Counted from the stretch's first letter, positions 32,628 to 45,026 are shown. The stretch: DNA of 64,000 nucleotides from Labia minor (GCA_963082975.1 OY720347.1:10956225-11020224); one strand, 5' to 3'. Notes: generated from the letters alone by a model not told the origin. Numbers and translations are program-made.

Positions 32628-33062
32628 AAGAGGTTCTCAATCTTTTTGTGGTTTACTGCTCCCTAAATAATCGGATTTTTTTCGAGGCTCACTTAATACA
32701 TCAGATTTTTATATAAATTTCTTACCTTCTTGAAAATTGGAAAACTTTCCTTTTTTAAAAGCGATTACCCATTTAACAGTGAAAAATTAAAAAGATCTAA
32801 CCTTTTTTTTTATAACCATATTGAAAAAAATTGAAAAATAATCGAAAATGTTCAAAAGTTTGCCCACAAAATCATCTTACATTTTTTTTAGAACTATATT
32901 GAAAAAAAGTAGGGAATTTTCTCTTGGATATGCTTCCCCCCACAACCCGGAGTATGCTCCAAATGTTGAGAATCACTGGCTTACAAGATTGTTGGCGCAA
33001 AATTTCAAGTATTAGAAAATTTAATTGAATATTTCGCGGCTCACACACTTTGGGAATCACTG
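32628..33062. mobile_element. hAT-like MITE
   Basis: Ends AAGAGGTTCTCAATC (a variant of the common CAGNGGTTCTCAA) and TTTGGGAATCACTG. Flanks GGCTAAAT (32620-32627) and AGCTAAAT (33063-33070) match at 7 of 8 positions. The interior has repeated AACCATATTGAAAAAA blocks. About 435 bp and no frame. Confidence 0.68.
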
Positions 33063-33109
33063 AGCTAAATGTTACGATTAAATTATAATTATCACTTTTT
33101 TCAATTATT

Positions 33110-34016
33110 TTCTTTATTATTTATAAAAGATCTTTGTTCTTGTTCCAGGATTTGCACTGATAATCCCTTTCATTCTAATTATTGAATATTAGTTAAAATT
33201 AATACTAATTTCTCTTTGTAAATATGTTTAATTAATTAAATAAAATTAAAATTAATATTAATATTTCAAATTTGTTAATATATCAGAAATTATTTTAGGA
33301 AAATTTTGTGGCTGATGATTGGTCCATTATCAAATTACTGAATGAAAAAATTTATTATTATATATAAACAATTCGCTAAATTTAATTATGAAATAAGCTG
33401 GAGTGTCTCCACTCGACTATCTCGCAAATTTGAATTGGATTAATTAACATATATTATATTTAAATTAAATTTAATTATTTAAAAATTATAAATTAAAATT
33501 AATAAATAATATTTATTAAATCAGCGCATATTTGGCTCTTTGTTGTTGGCAGAACGTCACGTGTTGGCGCGTGAGATTTGCAGTGTTAAAAAATTAATTC
33601 CTGTACTTTCAGCGATTCAATCAAGCTGAAAATCTATAAAGCAGTTTTAGACAATTCTTAATGATGTGAAAAATTATCAAACATATATCTTTATTTTTAC
33701 GGTCACTTTAGAGGAAAAAAAATCAAAACGTTGTAGCTAATGACCCTCTTCCGGTTGAGCTACATTTCTCAAAAGTTAATAGAAAACTACGAATTTTTAA
33801 TAATGATATGTACCAAATTTCATGATTATAACTCAAACCGTTGTTGCGTATTCTTGTCTACATACATACATACACACAGAGAGAGAGAGAGAGACAGACA
33901 GACATTTTTCTCAACCTTAGTGAAAAAAATTCAGGAACCTTCAAAACGTATAAAAACATCAAAATCTCAACATCGAAAATTTTCGTGATCGCAATACTAT
34001 CTCTTACGAGATACTA
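33110..34016 (-). mobile_element. Helentron-like family A copy with captured 3' flank
   Basis: 33398-34016 is a reverse-orientation family A element (CTGGAGTGTCTCCACTCGAC ... ATCGCAATACTATCT). The adjoining 33110-33397 is not part of other family A copies. It is the reverse complement of 37266-37540, which sits at the same place beside another family A copy. Both copies therefore derive from one element that had gained about 275 bp beyond its normal 3' end. Confidence 0.78.
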
Positions 34017-34974
34017 AAAATAAAAGAAAAATTTGAATTCTAATTGTAAGTAAACTACCGAAAATAAAAAATTATTAATTTTAAAAGTATTTAATGAAAG
34101 TCAACCAAAATTCAATATTAATTAGTTATCTTTTAATTGTTTGCGTGTTAATAAAAACATGATTTCTCTCTTTATTTTTTTTTATCAATTATATCTATTT
34201 TATTATTCTATTATTCGAAATTGTGACAAAAAAAAATAATAAAAAAAAAATATTATTTACAATGACTTTACAGGTATAAAATAAAATCTATGTAATCAAA
34301 TTTCCATTTCTGAATTATGCATAGTAATACATAGAATACGTATAAATACCCGCATAATAACATTAGAATCTAAATTGAAGTCTCGACATCCCAGGTACAA
34401 TTCCAGACGGTACTAATTCATTTGTTAAATATTATTAATCTAGAAAGAGAGAGAGAGAGTGAGCTGTTACAATCTTGATTGACTATACAGTAGCGAACTG
34501 ATTAAATAGTCTCGATAATGGCAAAGAAAAAATATTTTTATCTATCAGTCACTACAGACACTGGCAACTTTTATGCCTTAATGATCTAAAATAAAAAAAA
34601 ACAAACAAATTGATTACATAACTCTTAACATAATCTCCACTATTTTCTCTTAACGGTTAGATAAAAAGTAGAGTAATAAGTTATTTTGCCAAATATCTAT
34701 ATATGGAAGTTCATTGAATGCGAGTTAATGAATTTTTTTCAATCATTTTGTATTTTGTAAATTTATATTGCTGGTTATGACTAAACACTCACTCCTCATT
34801 CGCTAATCAACATTAAAAATTGAAATATATATTTTTATCTAGTTTTATAGAGAGTCATAAAACATACTGCCCTTAAATGTACGTATTAATGCACCGAAAG
34901 ACCGAAAAGTAAGGCCTGTGGATATAACATAATATATATTTCGTAATTTGATTTGATTTATTTTGTATTTAAGG
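34017..34974. other. AT-rich DNA with family B/D-like debris
   Basis: No gene. A segment at about 34855-34975 (ACGTATTAATGCACCGAAAG, then GGCCTGTGGATATAACA) belongs to the repeat also seen at 46650-46700 and 46850-46920. Confidence 0.45.
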
Positions 34975-35565
34975 AAGCACTAGAAAGACGAGGTCACCGG
35001 GGAATGGAGGAGACTGCATAACGAGGAATTGCATGACCTCTATGCATCTCCAGCAGAGCTCCCCAACTTGTTTTTTAATATGATGTCTCTATGTGGCACC
35101 GTTAAGAGGCGCTGCAGGCGCATAACCGATAACTCTGCATGCAAAAACCAGGCAAAAACACACACATACACACAAGCCCGATTTTTTTTTCAATTAGTTA
35201 CTGCCCGCACTCGCAGTGTGGCGCCAAAAACTTTGTTTCAGCAAAGACAATAGAGTTTACTAGTCTTATAGATGGTTTGTGATCTTCAGATATAGTTAGA
35301 ATTATAAAATCGAGAAGGCTGCGATGGGCAGGGCTCGAGGCTAGAATGGGAATATAACATAACAAAATTAATTGGTGGGGAGACCGAGTGGGAAAAGCCC
35401 GCTTGGAAGACCAAGGACGCGGTGGGTGGATAATGTGGGAAGGGACGTGAGAAAGATAGGAGAGGGTAGGGATTGGAGGGTTTTGGATCAGAATAGGGAC
35501 ACTTGGAGAAGTGTGGTTGCTGCGACCAAGAACTTACGAGTTTCGTAGAGCCACAGAGATAGATA
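34975..35565 (+). pseudogene. RTE/CR1-like LINE 3' end, interrupted
   Basis: Matches 15090-15480: ATGGAGGAGACTGCATAACG, GAATTGCATGACCTCTATGC, then, after an interruption at about 35051-35286, AGATATAGTTAGAATTATAA, GAAGGCTGCGATGGGCAGGG and GGGAAGGGACGTGAGAAAGA, ending GTGGTTGCTGCGACCAAGAA. Conceptually this is RLRWAG..ARM, then NVGRDVRK, NRDTWRSVVAATKN. Stops and the inserted segment make it non-functional. Confidence 0.75.
35051..35286. repeat. Insertion within the LINE fragment
   Basis: About 236 bp absent from the sister LINE copy at the position between CATCTC and AGATATAG. It is GC-richer than its surroundings (CGTTAAGAGGCGCTGCAGGC, CTGCCCGCACTCGCAGTGTG). The edges CAGCAGAGCTCC and GATCTTC show no clear inverted repeat, so the element type is unknown. 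Confidence 0.5.
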
Positions 35566-36690
35566 GATAGCACTGTCTGACGTAGTTGCTGACGTCATTT
35601 AAATTTCTTATTTTAAATTTAGAAAAAACTAATAAACGTTCTGAAACAATTTCAAATAATTTAAAAGTACGTATTAATACACAGACAGATAACATAAATA
35701 TTATTAATTTAATTTTATTTATAATATTTGGTCTGATATCTATATTTATGATTCACATTTCCAATTTGATGGAATTACGGGGAAATGGAGTATTTTAAAC
35801 TAATTCCACAAGTGCTAAGATCAACCTAGATGTTTACTGCCAACAACTGATGAAATTGATGAGACCATTTCATCTGCCGCATAATAACAATTTATTAAAA
35901 CTCCAAACCTTAATAATAGCTCGGTATAACAATTAACTAGGGTCTGTTAGATAATGTTAGTCATAGAAGTGATAATCGTATAAAACCCTGTAATTATTCA
36001 TATTAAAAAAAAGTAAAAATTATTTTATGGTGATTCAGATCCTTTAAATTTATATCTCTTGGAATTATCAAACACCTGCTTAAAAAGTTTAAAAAATTCT
36101 CTAATTCAAATTTTTTGAAAGGGTTTAATTGCATTTTTTATATATTAGTCGTAAGGTGAAAGAAGAAATATGAATGCATTCTTTTGAAACTCTTTTTTAA
36201 ATCAAATCTGTTAAAGTTAAACTATCACCTATATAAACTCTTCATTCATCTTTTTATGAACTTTAACTTTTTTTTTAGTTTCTAATGTAAATAAAACAAG
36301 AAAAATGTATCTAAAATGTTTCTTTTTCTCGTTCTATGTTAAAATTATTTTAAACAATTTCTTCGGCAGAATTAGAATATACAATTTCCACTTTTATAAA
36401 ATCATATAAAAAGATTTATATACTTAAATGATCAAATGATGATTTATTATTAAATTCAAAATAAATAATAATAATAATAATAATAATTGGAATGAATAAT
36501 CTTGATTATTAATAATATATTTCTTCAAATTTATAAAATTATTCTTTATTTTGTTTTTTAATTTTACATTTAAATAGAATTAATAATTTTAATTTGAAAA
36601 ATTTGGATTTTTACTATTTTTTGATTGAATTTTCAAAAATTTTGATCCAATATTAGTATAGCAAAATAGAACTTAGAATATCTACGTTTT
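35566..36690. other. AT-rich DNA
   Basis: Starts with a repeat fragment (TTGCTGACGTCATTTAAATT) shared with 47015-47060. The remainder holds an (ATA)n run at about 36466-36486 and no gene or recognisable element. Confidence 0.45.
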
Positions 36691-37567
36691 TACTATCTAG
36701 CCAGAGATAGTATTGCAATCACGAAAATTTACGATGTTGAGATTTTGATGTTTTTATACGTTTTGAAGGTTCCTGAGTAATTTTCACCAAGGTTGAGAAA
36801 AATGTCTGTGTGTGTATGTATGTGTGTATGTGCGTGTGAATATTTATATATTTGTGTGTGTGGTTGTTTAGCCAAAAACGGTTTGAGCTAGAATAATGAA
36901 ATTTGGTACACGGGCATTATTCAAAATTCGTAATTTTCTATCAACTTTTGAGAAATGTAACTCATCCGGAAGAGGGTCATTACCTACCATGTTTTCCTCT
37001 AAAAATAAAGATATATGTTTGATAGTTTTAAAAATTGTATAAATTGCTATATATAGAATTTCAGCTTGATATAATCGCTGAAAATATTGGAATTAATTTT
37101 TTAACATTACAAATCACGCTCCAACAAGTGGTGTCATCAACAAAGGGCCAAAATATTATCTATTAATTTTAATTTATAATTTATAATTAATTCATTTAAT
37201 TTAAATATAATATATGTTATTTAATTCAAATCAAATTGCGAGATAGTCGAGTGGAGACACTCCAGCTTATTTCATAATTAAATTTAGCGAATTGTTTATA
37301 TATAATAATATTTTTTTTTCATTCAGTAATTTGATAATGGACCAGCCACAAATTTTTCTTAAAATAATATCTAATATATTAAGAAATTTGAAATATTAAT
37401 TTTAATATTAATTTTATTTAATTAATTAAACATTTACAAAGAGAAATTAGTATTAATTTTAACTAATATACAATAATTAGAATGAAAGGGATTATCAGTG
37501 CAAATCCTGGAACAAAAACAAAGATTTTTTTAAATAATAGAGAGATATTCGAGTGGAGACACTCCAG
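36691..37567 (+). mobile_element. Helentron-like family A copy with two consecutive 3' termini
   Basis: 36691-37265 is a full family A element ending GCGAGATAGTCGAGTGGAG and ACACTCCAG. The sequence then continues for about 275 bp and reaches a second, slightly different terminus GAGATATTCGAGTGGAG, then ACACTCCAG, at 37539-37567. The extra segment is the inverse of 33110-33397. This is the layout expected if replication ran past the first 3' hairpin and stopped at a second one. Confidence 0.78.
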
Positions 37568-37965
37568 ATTTTTTAAAATTAACCTAGATATTATATTCAG
37601 ACGTTTATAATAGAACTAACAAAATTGTTGGATTATATATTTAATATGATATTAAAAAAATATGAGCAATTTTAATTATATCACTATTTAAAAAAAAAAA
37701 ATATTTGTTAAATTAAAAATGCATTTCAATTTAAAAGTTTTATTCAAGTATTATATTTTATTATCTGAAATAATACTTAAAAAGATAAAAGAGATTAATA
37801 ATGGCTTTTTCGTCTATGTCCTTCATTAAAATTATAATCTAATTTTTACATTTAATTTCAAGGAATTGTTCTCTTTCTTAAATAAATAAATGTGTACTTA
37901 TTTTAAAGTATTTTTTCTCTCACTTTTAAGATTCCTAATTTTTATATCTGATCTAATCTAAAAAA

Positions 37966-38131
37966 GCTGGAGACTCTACACATTTACACACACACACATA
38001 CCCACATACACACAGATACACACACAGAGACATTTTTCTCAACCTTAGTGAAAATGATTCAGGGACCTTTAAAACGTATAAAAACATCAAAATCTCAACA
38101 ACGAAAATATACGTGATCTGGCGAGATAGTA
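37966..38131 (-). mobile_element. Helentron-like family A, internally deleted
   Basis: Begins (plus strand) GCTGGAGACTCTACACATTT, a remnant of the 3' terminus, and jumps straight to the (CA)n tract. It then has TTTTTCTCAACCTTAGTGAA, AACGTATAAAAACATCAAAA and the 5' end CTGGCGAGATAGTAAAAAG. About 400 bp of interior is missing. Confidence 0.68.
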
Positions 38132-38990
38132 AAAAGTCACAAAAAATCTAAAACAATTAAAATAATAAATAAATAAATAAATACATTATTCAAATAGTAA
38201 AATAAAATTAATTTTGTTATATATTAAAACGATATTAAGAATCCACTATAATAAAATCTATCAAAAAATTTATATTTTCAATTAAAAAGAAGAAAAATTT
38301 TAATAAATCAATTTAGTTACTCTAAATTAATTTTATAGTTATATAACATATAACACAAATATCAAGGTATAATTTGTTATTTTTGAAAGTATTTTATATT
38401 AGAATTATTTTTTAAAATTATTATATAAACATAAGATTTCAGAAAATAAAAGACTAAGAAAAATTATTTTTTTAGATAAGTATACATATACATTAAATAC
38501 ATATTTGTATATAAATATATAAATTATTTAGATTTTGTTAAAAGAAAAGAAAAAATTTGACAAATCAAAAAAATATTTAGATCGGAACCTATTTTAACCT
38601 TCGTTAATAATAAATAAATAAATAAATTTTATTTTATTTATTTTTTATGTATTTGTAAAATAACTTTCCATTCGAATAACAGAACATGGTCAGAGAACAA
38701 AAGTATAATTGAAGTATCAATTACAAAATATGCTAAGTTAGAAAGAGAAGAGGGCGGTGAGATAGAAGGGAAGAGGGGAGGGGAGGAGAGGGAGGGAAGG
38801 GAAGTAGAATAAATGCCATATAAATTTTTCATATCGATATATGGTAGGAGATAAGTCGTTTATATAAAAATAAAATATAAAATATATTTTTCTTTTGTTT
38901 TATATACAATTTATAAATTTACTATAGTTGTTATTCTTGTGAAATTTATTATTATAAAAATAATTATAATTATAAAATGTTAAAATAAAT
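38132..38990. other. AT-rich DNA with purine-rich tract
   Basis: A (GGGA)n-like purine run lies at about 38745-38805 (GGGAAGAGGGGAGGGGAGG). No gene or element recognised. Confidence 0.5.
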
Positions 38991-39330
38991 AAGTTGACCT
39001 GTGGACAGGCATAGAACCGACAGACGGTTTTAAATAAATTAATTTCCAGGTACAGAAACAATTTAAATAATTTTAATATATCCATTAATGCAATAAATAA
39101 TAGATATGGATATAAAATAAATATTTTTAATTTATAATATATAAGGAGGCGCTGGCTGTGACGCCATGAAGGGCTGGGTGACGTCATAAAGTTTTAAATT
39201 AAGAAAAAACAAATGAAGATGATTTTTCCCGAGGATAAAACCAATACAAAGTGCATGATTCCTGGAGATATGTAAAAATCTCCACATGTGAAATTTGGTG
39301 TGAAAACAATACCTCCCTTAATATCGTAAT
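38991..39330 (-). mobile_element. Helentron-like family B, 3' part and 5' end, internally deleted
   Basis: Starts with the terminal hairpin CCTGTGGACAGG, then ACCGACAGACGG (3' subterminal repeat), TTAATTTCCAGGTACAGAAA, GACGCCATGAAGGGCTGGGT..GACGTCAT, AAGATGATTTTTCCCGAGG, GATATGTAAAAATCTCCACA and AACAATACCTCCCTTAATAT. The central (GTCC)n and GGAAGTGG part is missing. Confidence 0.7.
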
Positions 39331-39946
39331 TTTTTTTTCCTGGATCTTTTAAAATAGCAATTTCATTCATATTGATGTATTAATTTCTTTATGTATCTAT
39401 ATATACACCTCAAGTTTACTGAAAAGGAAAAATAATTTTTTTTTTTATTTATTTGGGATTTTATGATTTGGTTTAAAATTGTATTTTGTAATTATATCTA
39501 AGTCGTAGGCAAATGACAATTTTAGGAAAATAGCATTTGCTTGACCAAATAGCTTCAATTATTATTTCATTTCAATTTGACTAGGCAAATAGCTCTGAAA
39601 ATGCCGGATATTTATTTATTGCATTGCCGTTCTTAGTAAAAGTAGCAAACCTGGAAAAAACTGAGAGGGAAGAAACAGAGAATACTCAAATATTATTTAT
39701 TTTCAAAAAATCTTTTAATTCATTAAAACAATATTTAATATTTTTCAAAAAAGATATAAACAAAATAATTGGAAATAAATATTACCTACTTATACTCGAA
39801 TTCTTTGGCAATATTGTTAAATATATTTTGTTTATAATTAACCATTCTTAAGATTAAATGGATTCAACACTAAAATGTTTTGAATAATTTCGTAATTGTC
39901 TTCTGTAATAGTTAAAGCTATTTGCCCAAATTACTTTTGTCTAGGG
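39331..39946. other. Unassigned DNA
   Basis: Words GCAAATAGC and AATTATTTCATTTCA recur at 39540-39600, and in inverse form at 40185-40260, suggesting a larger inverted-repeat element around the hAT MITE. The small open frame at 39624-39851 is not convincing. Confidence 0.4.
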
Positions 39947-40175
39947 CAGTGATTCTCAACCACTGTGCCGCGAGATTTTCAAAACATATACGACTTTTTT
40001 TCTAAATTTTTTCAATTTGGTTCTTAAAAAAAAAAAAAAAAAAAAGATAAACCCCGTTTTTGGCACCACTTTTTTCAATATGGTAAACTTTTACACTTAT
40101 GTTTTGCTTTGAGTGCCGCCAAATTTTTTAAACCATTAAAAGTGTGCCCGGTAAAAAAAAGGTTGAGAATAACTG
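39947..40175. mobile_element. hAT-like MITE (CAGTGATTCTCAACC)
   Basis: 229 bp between CAGTGATTCTCAACCACTG and AAAGGTTGAGAATAACTG. Flanks GTCTAGGG and GTCTACGC match at 6 of 8 positions. Interior GGCACCACTTTTTTCAATAT recurs at 47560 and, inverted, at 49950. Confidence 0.72.
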
Positions 40176-40831
40176 GTCTACGCAAATGCTATTTTCCTAG
40201 TCAAAATGAAATGAAATAATAGTTGAAGCAATTTGGTCAGGCAAATGTTATTTTCCTAAAATTTACATAAATATATATATTTTAATTAGTTAAATGAAAT
40301 TTTGTCAATGATCAAACAAAAAATAATACCTGTATATAATGATAACCTATATATTAATTTATCTATGAGCCGTAGATTGAACAACTACTGTTTTACTATA
40401 GGATTAATAAAATTAGAAAAATATAGAAAAGACGAATAAATGAAAAATTAAAAACAATTTAACATTACATATACCTATTTATTTTAGAGATTAGAAAATA
40501 GATATTTATTGATTGATTTCTTCCTTGAGAAAACAATTATTTGTGTAATAAACCATTTTTTTTAACAAACATCATACAACAAAACAACAACAAAAATTAA
40601 TTATATAATGGTAATTTATTATTCAGGTAGGTTGTTATATAAATTTGTTTGGAATTATAAAATTCTATTTGTAATATTAAATTTACATTTCTTTACTATG
40701 ACGATTTATCCCCAAATAGCTGAGATAAATAAAAATTTGGGATTTTTAAAAATTTTCTCTGAATTGATCTCATTGGATCAATACATCTTTTGAATAAATT
40801 CAATTTTGTATTGGATTTCAGTGTTTATTTT
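40176..40831. other. AT-rich DNA, nothing recognised
   Basis: Apart from the inverse copy of the GCAAATAGC words at its start, no feature was found. Confidence 0.45.
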
Positions 40832-41400
40832 TACTATCTCGCCAGAGATAGTATTGAGATCACGAAAATTTTTAATGTCGAGATTTTCATATTTTGATAC
40901 GTTTTGAAGATCGCTTAGTCAATTTCACTAATGTTGAGAAATAGACAAGATTACGCAAAAACGGTTTGAGCTAGAATAAAAAAATTTGATATACGGAAAT
41001 TATTCAACATTCGTAGTTATCTATCAATTTTTGAGAAATGTAGCTCAACCGGAAGAGGGTCATTACCTACAACGGTTTGATTTTTTTTCCCCTAAAATGA
41101 CAGTAAAAATAAAGATATATGTTTGATAGTTTTTCACATGATTAAAAATTGTATAAAACTGCTATATATAGAATTTCAGTTTGATTGAATCGCTGAAAGT
41201 AGCGGAATTAATTTTTTAACACGACTGCAAATCACGCGCCAACACGTGACGTGGTGCCATCAACAAATAGCCAAACATGCGCTGATTTAATAAATATTAT
41301 TTATTAATTTTAATTTAAAAGTAATTAAATTAAATTTAAATATAATATATTTTAATTAATCCAATTCAAATTGCGAGATAGTCGAGTGGAGACACTCCAG
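40832..41400 (+). mobile_element. Helentron-like family A, full length, microsatellite lost
   Basis: A 569-bp copy from TTTTTACTATCTCGCCAGAG to GCGAGATAGTCGAGTGGAG, then ACACTCCAG, followed by a T-run. The (GT)n tract between TTGAGAAA and TAGACAAGATT is deleted. Both subterminal repeats and the 3' hairpin are intact. Confidence 0.82.
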
Positions 41401-41700
41401 TTTTTTTTAATTTCCTGTGAAAATTAAAATTAACAATTACATGCATAAATAATTTTATAATTCAGCATTGGATTGAAGTATTTATCAATCAATTGATAAG
41501 TAAATCCATCATTTGAATCATTTTAAATATTCACAGACATATCTATGTAGAATATTAAAAAAAATCCATTTAGAATATAATCTGAACAATCAAGGTTAAA
41601 TCGGATGATCACGAAAATGTCTTATTCGTTTGTGAACATGAATTGATAATGATATTTAGTTCATGAATTATAAAGTTTAAGTTATTTAAGTTAGGTCAAC

Positions 41701-41739
<39 letters not shown>

Positions 41740-42119
41740 AAAATTGGAAATTATTAAATTCATTGAAATGATCATAATCTAGTTTTAAAATCATTGTTAT
41801 TCATCAATTAGCTGCACGAAAATAATTTATGTCTCTTAATTACTTTTCACGTAAACAAATACCTATATAGTGTCTATATTTTATATTTATTTATTAGAAT
41901 AGTGTCCTTGTTCATTCATCATATCATAAATTATTGAGTTTTTTTTTTCAAAAAATATAATTTAATTTCATATATAAAATATATTATGTTTTATCTCTAA
42001 TAATATTATATATTATCTATTATAAATAGTAAAGGAAATTTTTAAAAACCATATATTTTTATATTTCATTCATATTATTATGACCACTTAAATTTTTAAA
42101 ATATTATTATATTAAAAAA
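41401..42119. other. AT-rich DNA with (TA)n
   Basis: A (TA)n tract at about 41703-41735. No gene or recognisable element. Confidence 0.5.
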
Positions 42120-42391
42120 GGCGCCTTTGGGTGTGCGGGCAGAGAACCTGCCACACATTCACATAGTCCCAGGTTCAAGTCCCGGGCCTGGCAAGGGAAT
42201 TTCCCTAGGAGTCAACCCAGCTTCCGGGAACAACATTGATGAAAAGCTACTTGATAGCGCTTCCGATTAAGAAATTCAAGGTAAAGGTTGAGAAGACCCG
42301 TTCTACTGATCATAGGTCACCTCAAAGATATAACCGTCTTGATAGACGTTGTCCTTGCGTAGGACCTACAAAAGTCAGAGGTTTTTTTTTT
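42120..42391 (+). mobile_element. tRNA-derived SINE, copy 2
   Basis: GGCGCCTTTGGGTGTGCGGG, a B-box region CCAGGTTCAAGTCCCGGGCC, CTTGATAGACGTTGTCCTTG, and the tail AAAGTCAGAGG then T9. It abuts a family A Helentron-like copy (42417). Its flanks share an AT-rich ATATTATATTA-type sequence that could be the target duplication. Confidence 0.83.
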
Positions 42392-42416
42392 AAATATATA
42401 TTATATTATAAAAAAT

Positions 42417-43664
42417 CTGGAATGTCTCCACTCGACTATATCGCAAATTTGAATTAGATTAATTATGATATTAAATTTAATTTAATTAAATAAATTATAA
42501 ATTAAGTATAATTGAATTGGAAAAATTAATTAAAAAATTTAAATTTTTAGTATAGGATTGTTATTCAACTAAATTAATTAATTATCATATATTAAATTTA
42601 AATTTATAAAACCTTTTCCTTCATTTTTAACTCAAAATTTAACACATTGGCTGTGACTTAAGAGTTACATTGATAGTTAATGCCTTCACATGGAAGTAGA
42701 TTTTACCCAGATGCCAACAAACTTGTATTTATTGTAAGAAATATGACTTGAAAATAGTAATAAAAGATAAATATGTGATACCTACGTATTTATTCATGAA
42801 TTTTATAATTAAGCGCTAGCGCGTGTTTGGCTATTTGTTGATGACACCACGTCACGTGCTGGTGCGTGATTGGCAGTCAACGTGTTAAAAAATTTAAAAA
42901 AATAATTCCGGTACTTTTAGCGATTCAATCAAACTGAAATTCTTGATATAGCAATTTGATACAATTTTTAATCTTGTGAAAAATTATCAAACATAAATCT
43001 TTATTTTTACGGTCACTTTAGAGCAGTGATTCTCAAAGTGGGCGCTGGAGTGATCCAAGGAGGAGGGGGGGGGCGTTGATGGCCGCAGGTGTATTTAGGG
43101 AAAATTACTTGTATATTACTTTTCTATTCTGAGAACAATAAATAGATACTTAAATACAATGTTTCTAATTCACACCTTTATTTATAATATTTTGTAAATA
43201 GGTACATTTATCTTTCTGTTTAATTGTTATTAAAATTAAAAAAAGTTAATTTCCAAGGGGGCGCTGAGTAAAATTTTTTCTAGAAAGGGGGTGCTTAGTA
43301 AATTATTTTCTAGAAAGGGGGCGCTTGGCCAAATAAGTTTGGGAACCACTGTTTTAGAGGAAAAAAAATTAAAACATGGTAGGTAATGGTCCTCCTCCGA
43401 ACAAGCTACATTTCTCAAAATTCGATAGAAAACTACGAATTTTGAATAATGCCCTTGTTCGAAATTTCATTATTCTAACTCAAACGGGTTTTTTGTAATC
43501 TTGTCTATATATATACACACACAATTACACACAGAGTGAGAGAGAAAAAGACATTTCTTTCAACCTTAGAGAAAATGACTAAGGGACCTTCAAAACGTAT
43601 AAAAACATCAAAATCTCGACGTCGAAAATTTTCGTGATCGCAATACTATATCTGGCGAGTTAGT
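42417..43664 (-). mobile_element. Helentron-like family A, enlarged by insertions
   Basis: Reverse-orientation copy from CTGGAATGTCTCCACTCGAC to GATCGCAATACTATATCTGG then CGAGTTAGT. The GCGCTAGCGCGTGTTTGGC and GTCACGTGCTGGTGCGTG segments at 42810-42870 are its interior. About 300 bp of unrelated sequence at roughly 42530-42800 and a hAT MITE at 43024-43351 interrupt it. Confidence 0.75.
43024..43351. mobile_element. hAT-like MITE nested in a family A element
   Basis: Ends CAGTGATTCTCAAAGTGGGC and TTTGGGAACCACTG. Flanking CTTTAGAG and TTTTAGAG are a 7/8 target duplication of the family A word GTCACTTTAGAGG, which is uninterrupted in the other copies. The interior has three GGGGGCGCTTNG-type repeats. 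Confidence 0.82.
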
Positions 43665-44582
43665 AAAAAGAAAAAAAGACAACAAAAAAAAGTTAAACAT
43701 TTATAAAACTAAAACTAGATAATAATTAAAAAAAACATATTCATGGTCGTAGTAATTTATTTTGTAAACTATCTTAATTTTTTTATTTTTATTTTTAAAT
43801 TTGAACAAATGTTTTGTTTTCTTCTCTCTATTTTTCAAAATCAATTATTAAGGTTACGAATTAATATTTTTATAATATTTATTGATACTAAATTTTGAAA
43901 GTAATATGGTTTCTGAGTAATAATAATAATAATATCATATGACTTTAATAGAATATACTTCTTCAATATAGATATAACATAGTACAAAAGTAGGTAAACT
44001 AAATATTGGAAATATTTCTTTATTTTTTAAATTTTAATAGAATAAATATGTTATAAATTATATTTGTATTTTTTGTTTTGTTATTTGTATGTTTTATGTA
44101 TTCTTTATAGTTTCTTTTCATTTTTGTTAATTAATTATTTGTTTTTTTTTTTTTTTTTGTTTTTTGTTTTTTGTAAGACAATTCTATGCAATATATATCA
44201 ATTTAACTCACATTATCTCTTTTTTTTTGTTTAATCAATATAATAAGTACACATCTCATCCTAAAAATAAATATTCTCTAGGGAGAATATTTTCTTGAAT
44301 TTATTTATTTATTTTTTCTTTTGAAATGAAATTAAATTATAAATAATTGACCTTCAAAGACTAATAGATAAACTGAGACAAAGAAACGGAACAAAAACAA
44401 AAAAGCTTGACAGTTGAATGAATGAATGAATGAATGAATGATTGGAGCATTAGGAATAAATTGTGCATGAGAAATTATTATTATAATTTTATTTTTTTTT
44501 AAATTAGTAGATCCTGATTTATTTTTTCTATTATAAAAATTATAAAAGTTTACTGTTCATTTAAAAACAAAGATTATAATTA
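43665..44582. other. AT-rich DNA with microsatellites
   Basis: Contains a long T-run at about 44140-44158 and a (GAAT)n tract at about 44417-44440. No gene. Confidence 0.5.
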
Positions 44583-45026
44583 CGAGGGTGGGGTGAAAAG
44601 TTTCCGGTCTGACCAAGAAAAACGATGTTTTTAAATTTTATTTTTGCTATATTTTTCAACATAATCTCCATCAACACTGATACATTTCGCATCACGGTGT
44701 TCAAATTTAGTTAATTAGTTTAATTAATTTAATTTAATTTAATTTAAGTCTCGTCAACAGTTATGAATCGATTGGATTACGCCTACAGCGAAAATTGTCG
44801 GTAGAAATGGTTTTTCGAAGCAGTTTTTGGTCTAATGTTAGCAAACGCGGCACCCACGTTGCACACAGCTTTCCATGTTCAAATGGTTGTGTAAAATATT
44901 TCGCACACGTTCAACTGACATCGTACAGGTCTCAGCTATCTTGAAGGTTGAAAAATAAAGCAAAGAAAAAAAAATTTAAAACATCGTTTTTCTTGGTCAG
45001 GGCGGAAACTTTTCACTCCACCCTCG
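44583..45026. mobile_element. Mariner-derived MITE with TA duplication
   Basis: A 444-bp unit with terminal inverted repeats of about 50 bp (CGAGGGTGGGGTGAAAAGTT, then CCGGTCTGACCAAGAAAAAC), flanked by TA on both sides (44581-44582 and 45027-45028). The minus strand of the interior keeps a piece of transposase DNA-binding region (MSVERVRNILHNHLNMESC-like, then QRGCRVC). The catalytic domain is absent. Confidence 0.85.
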
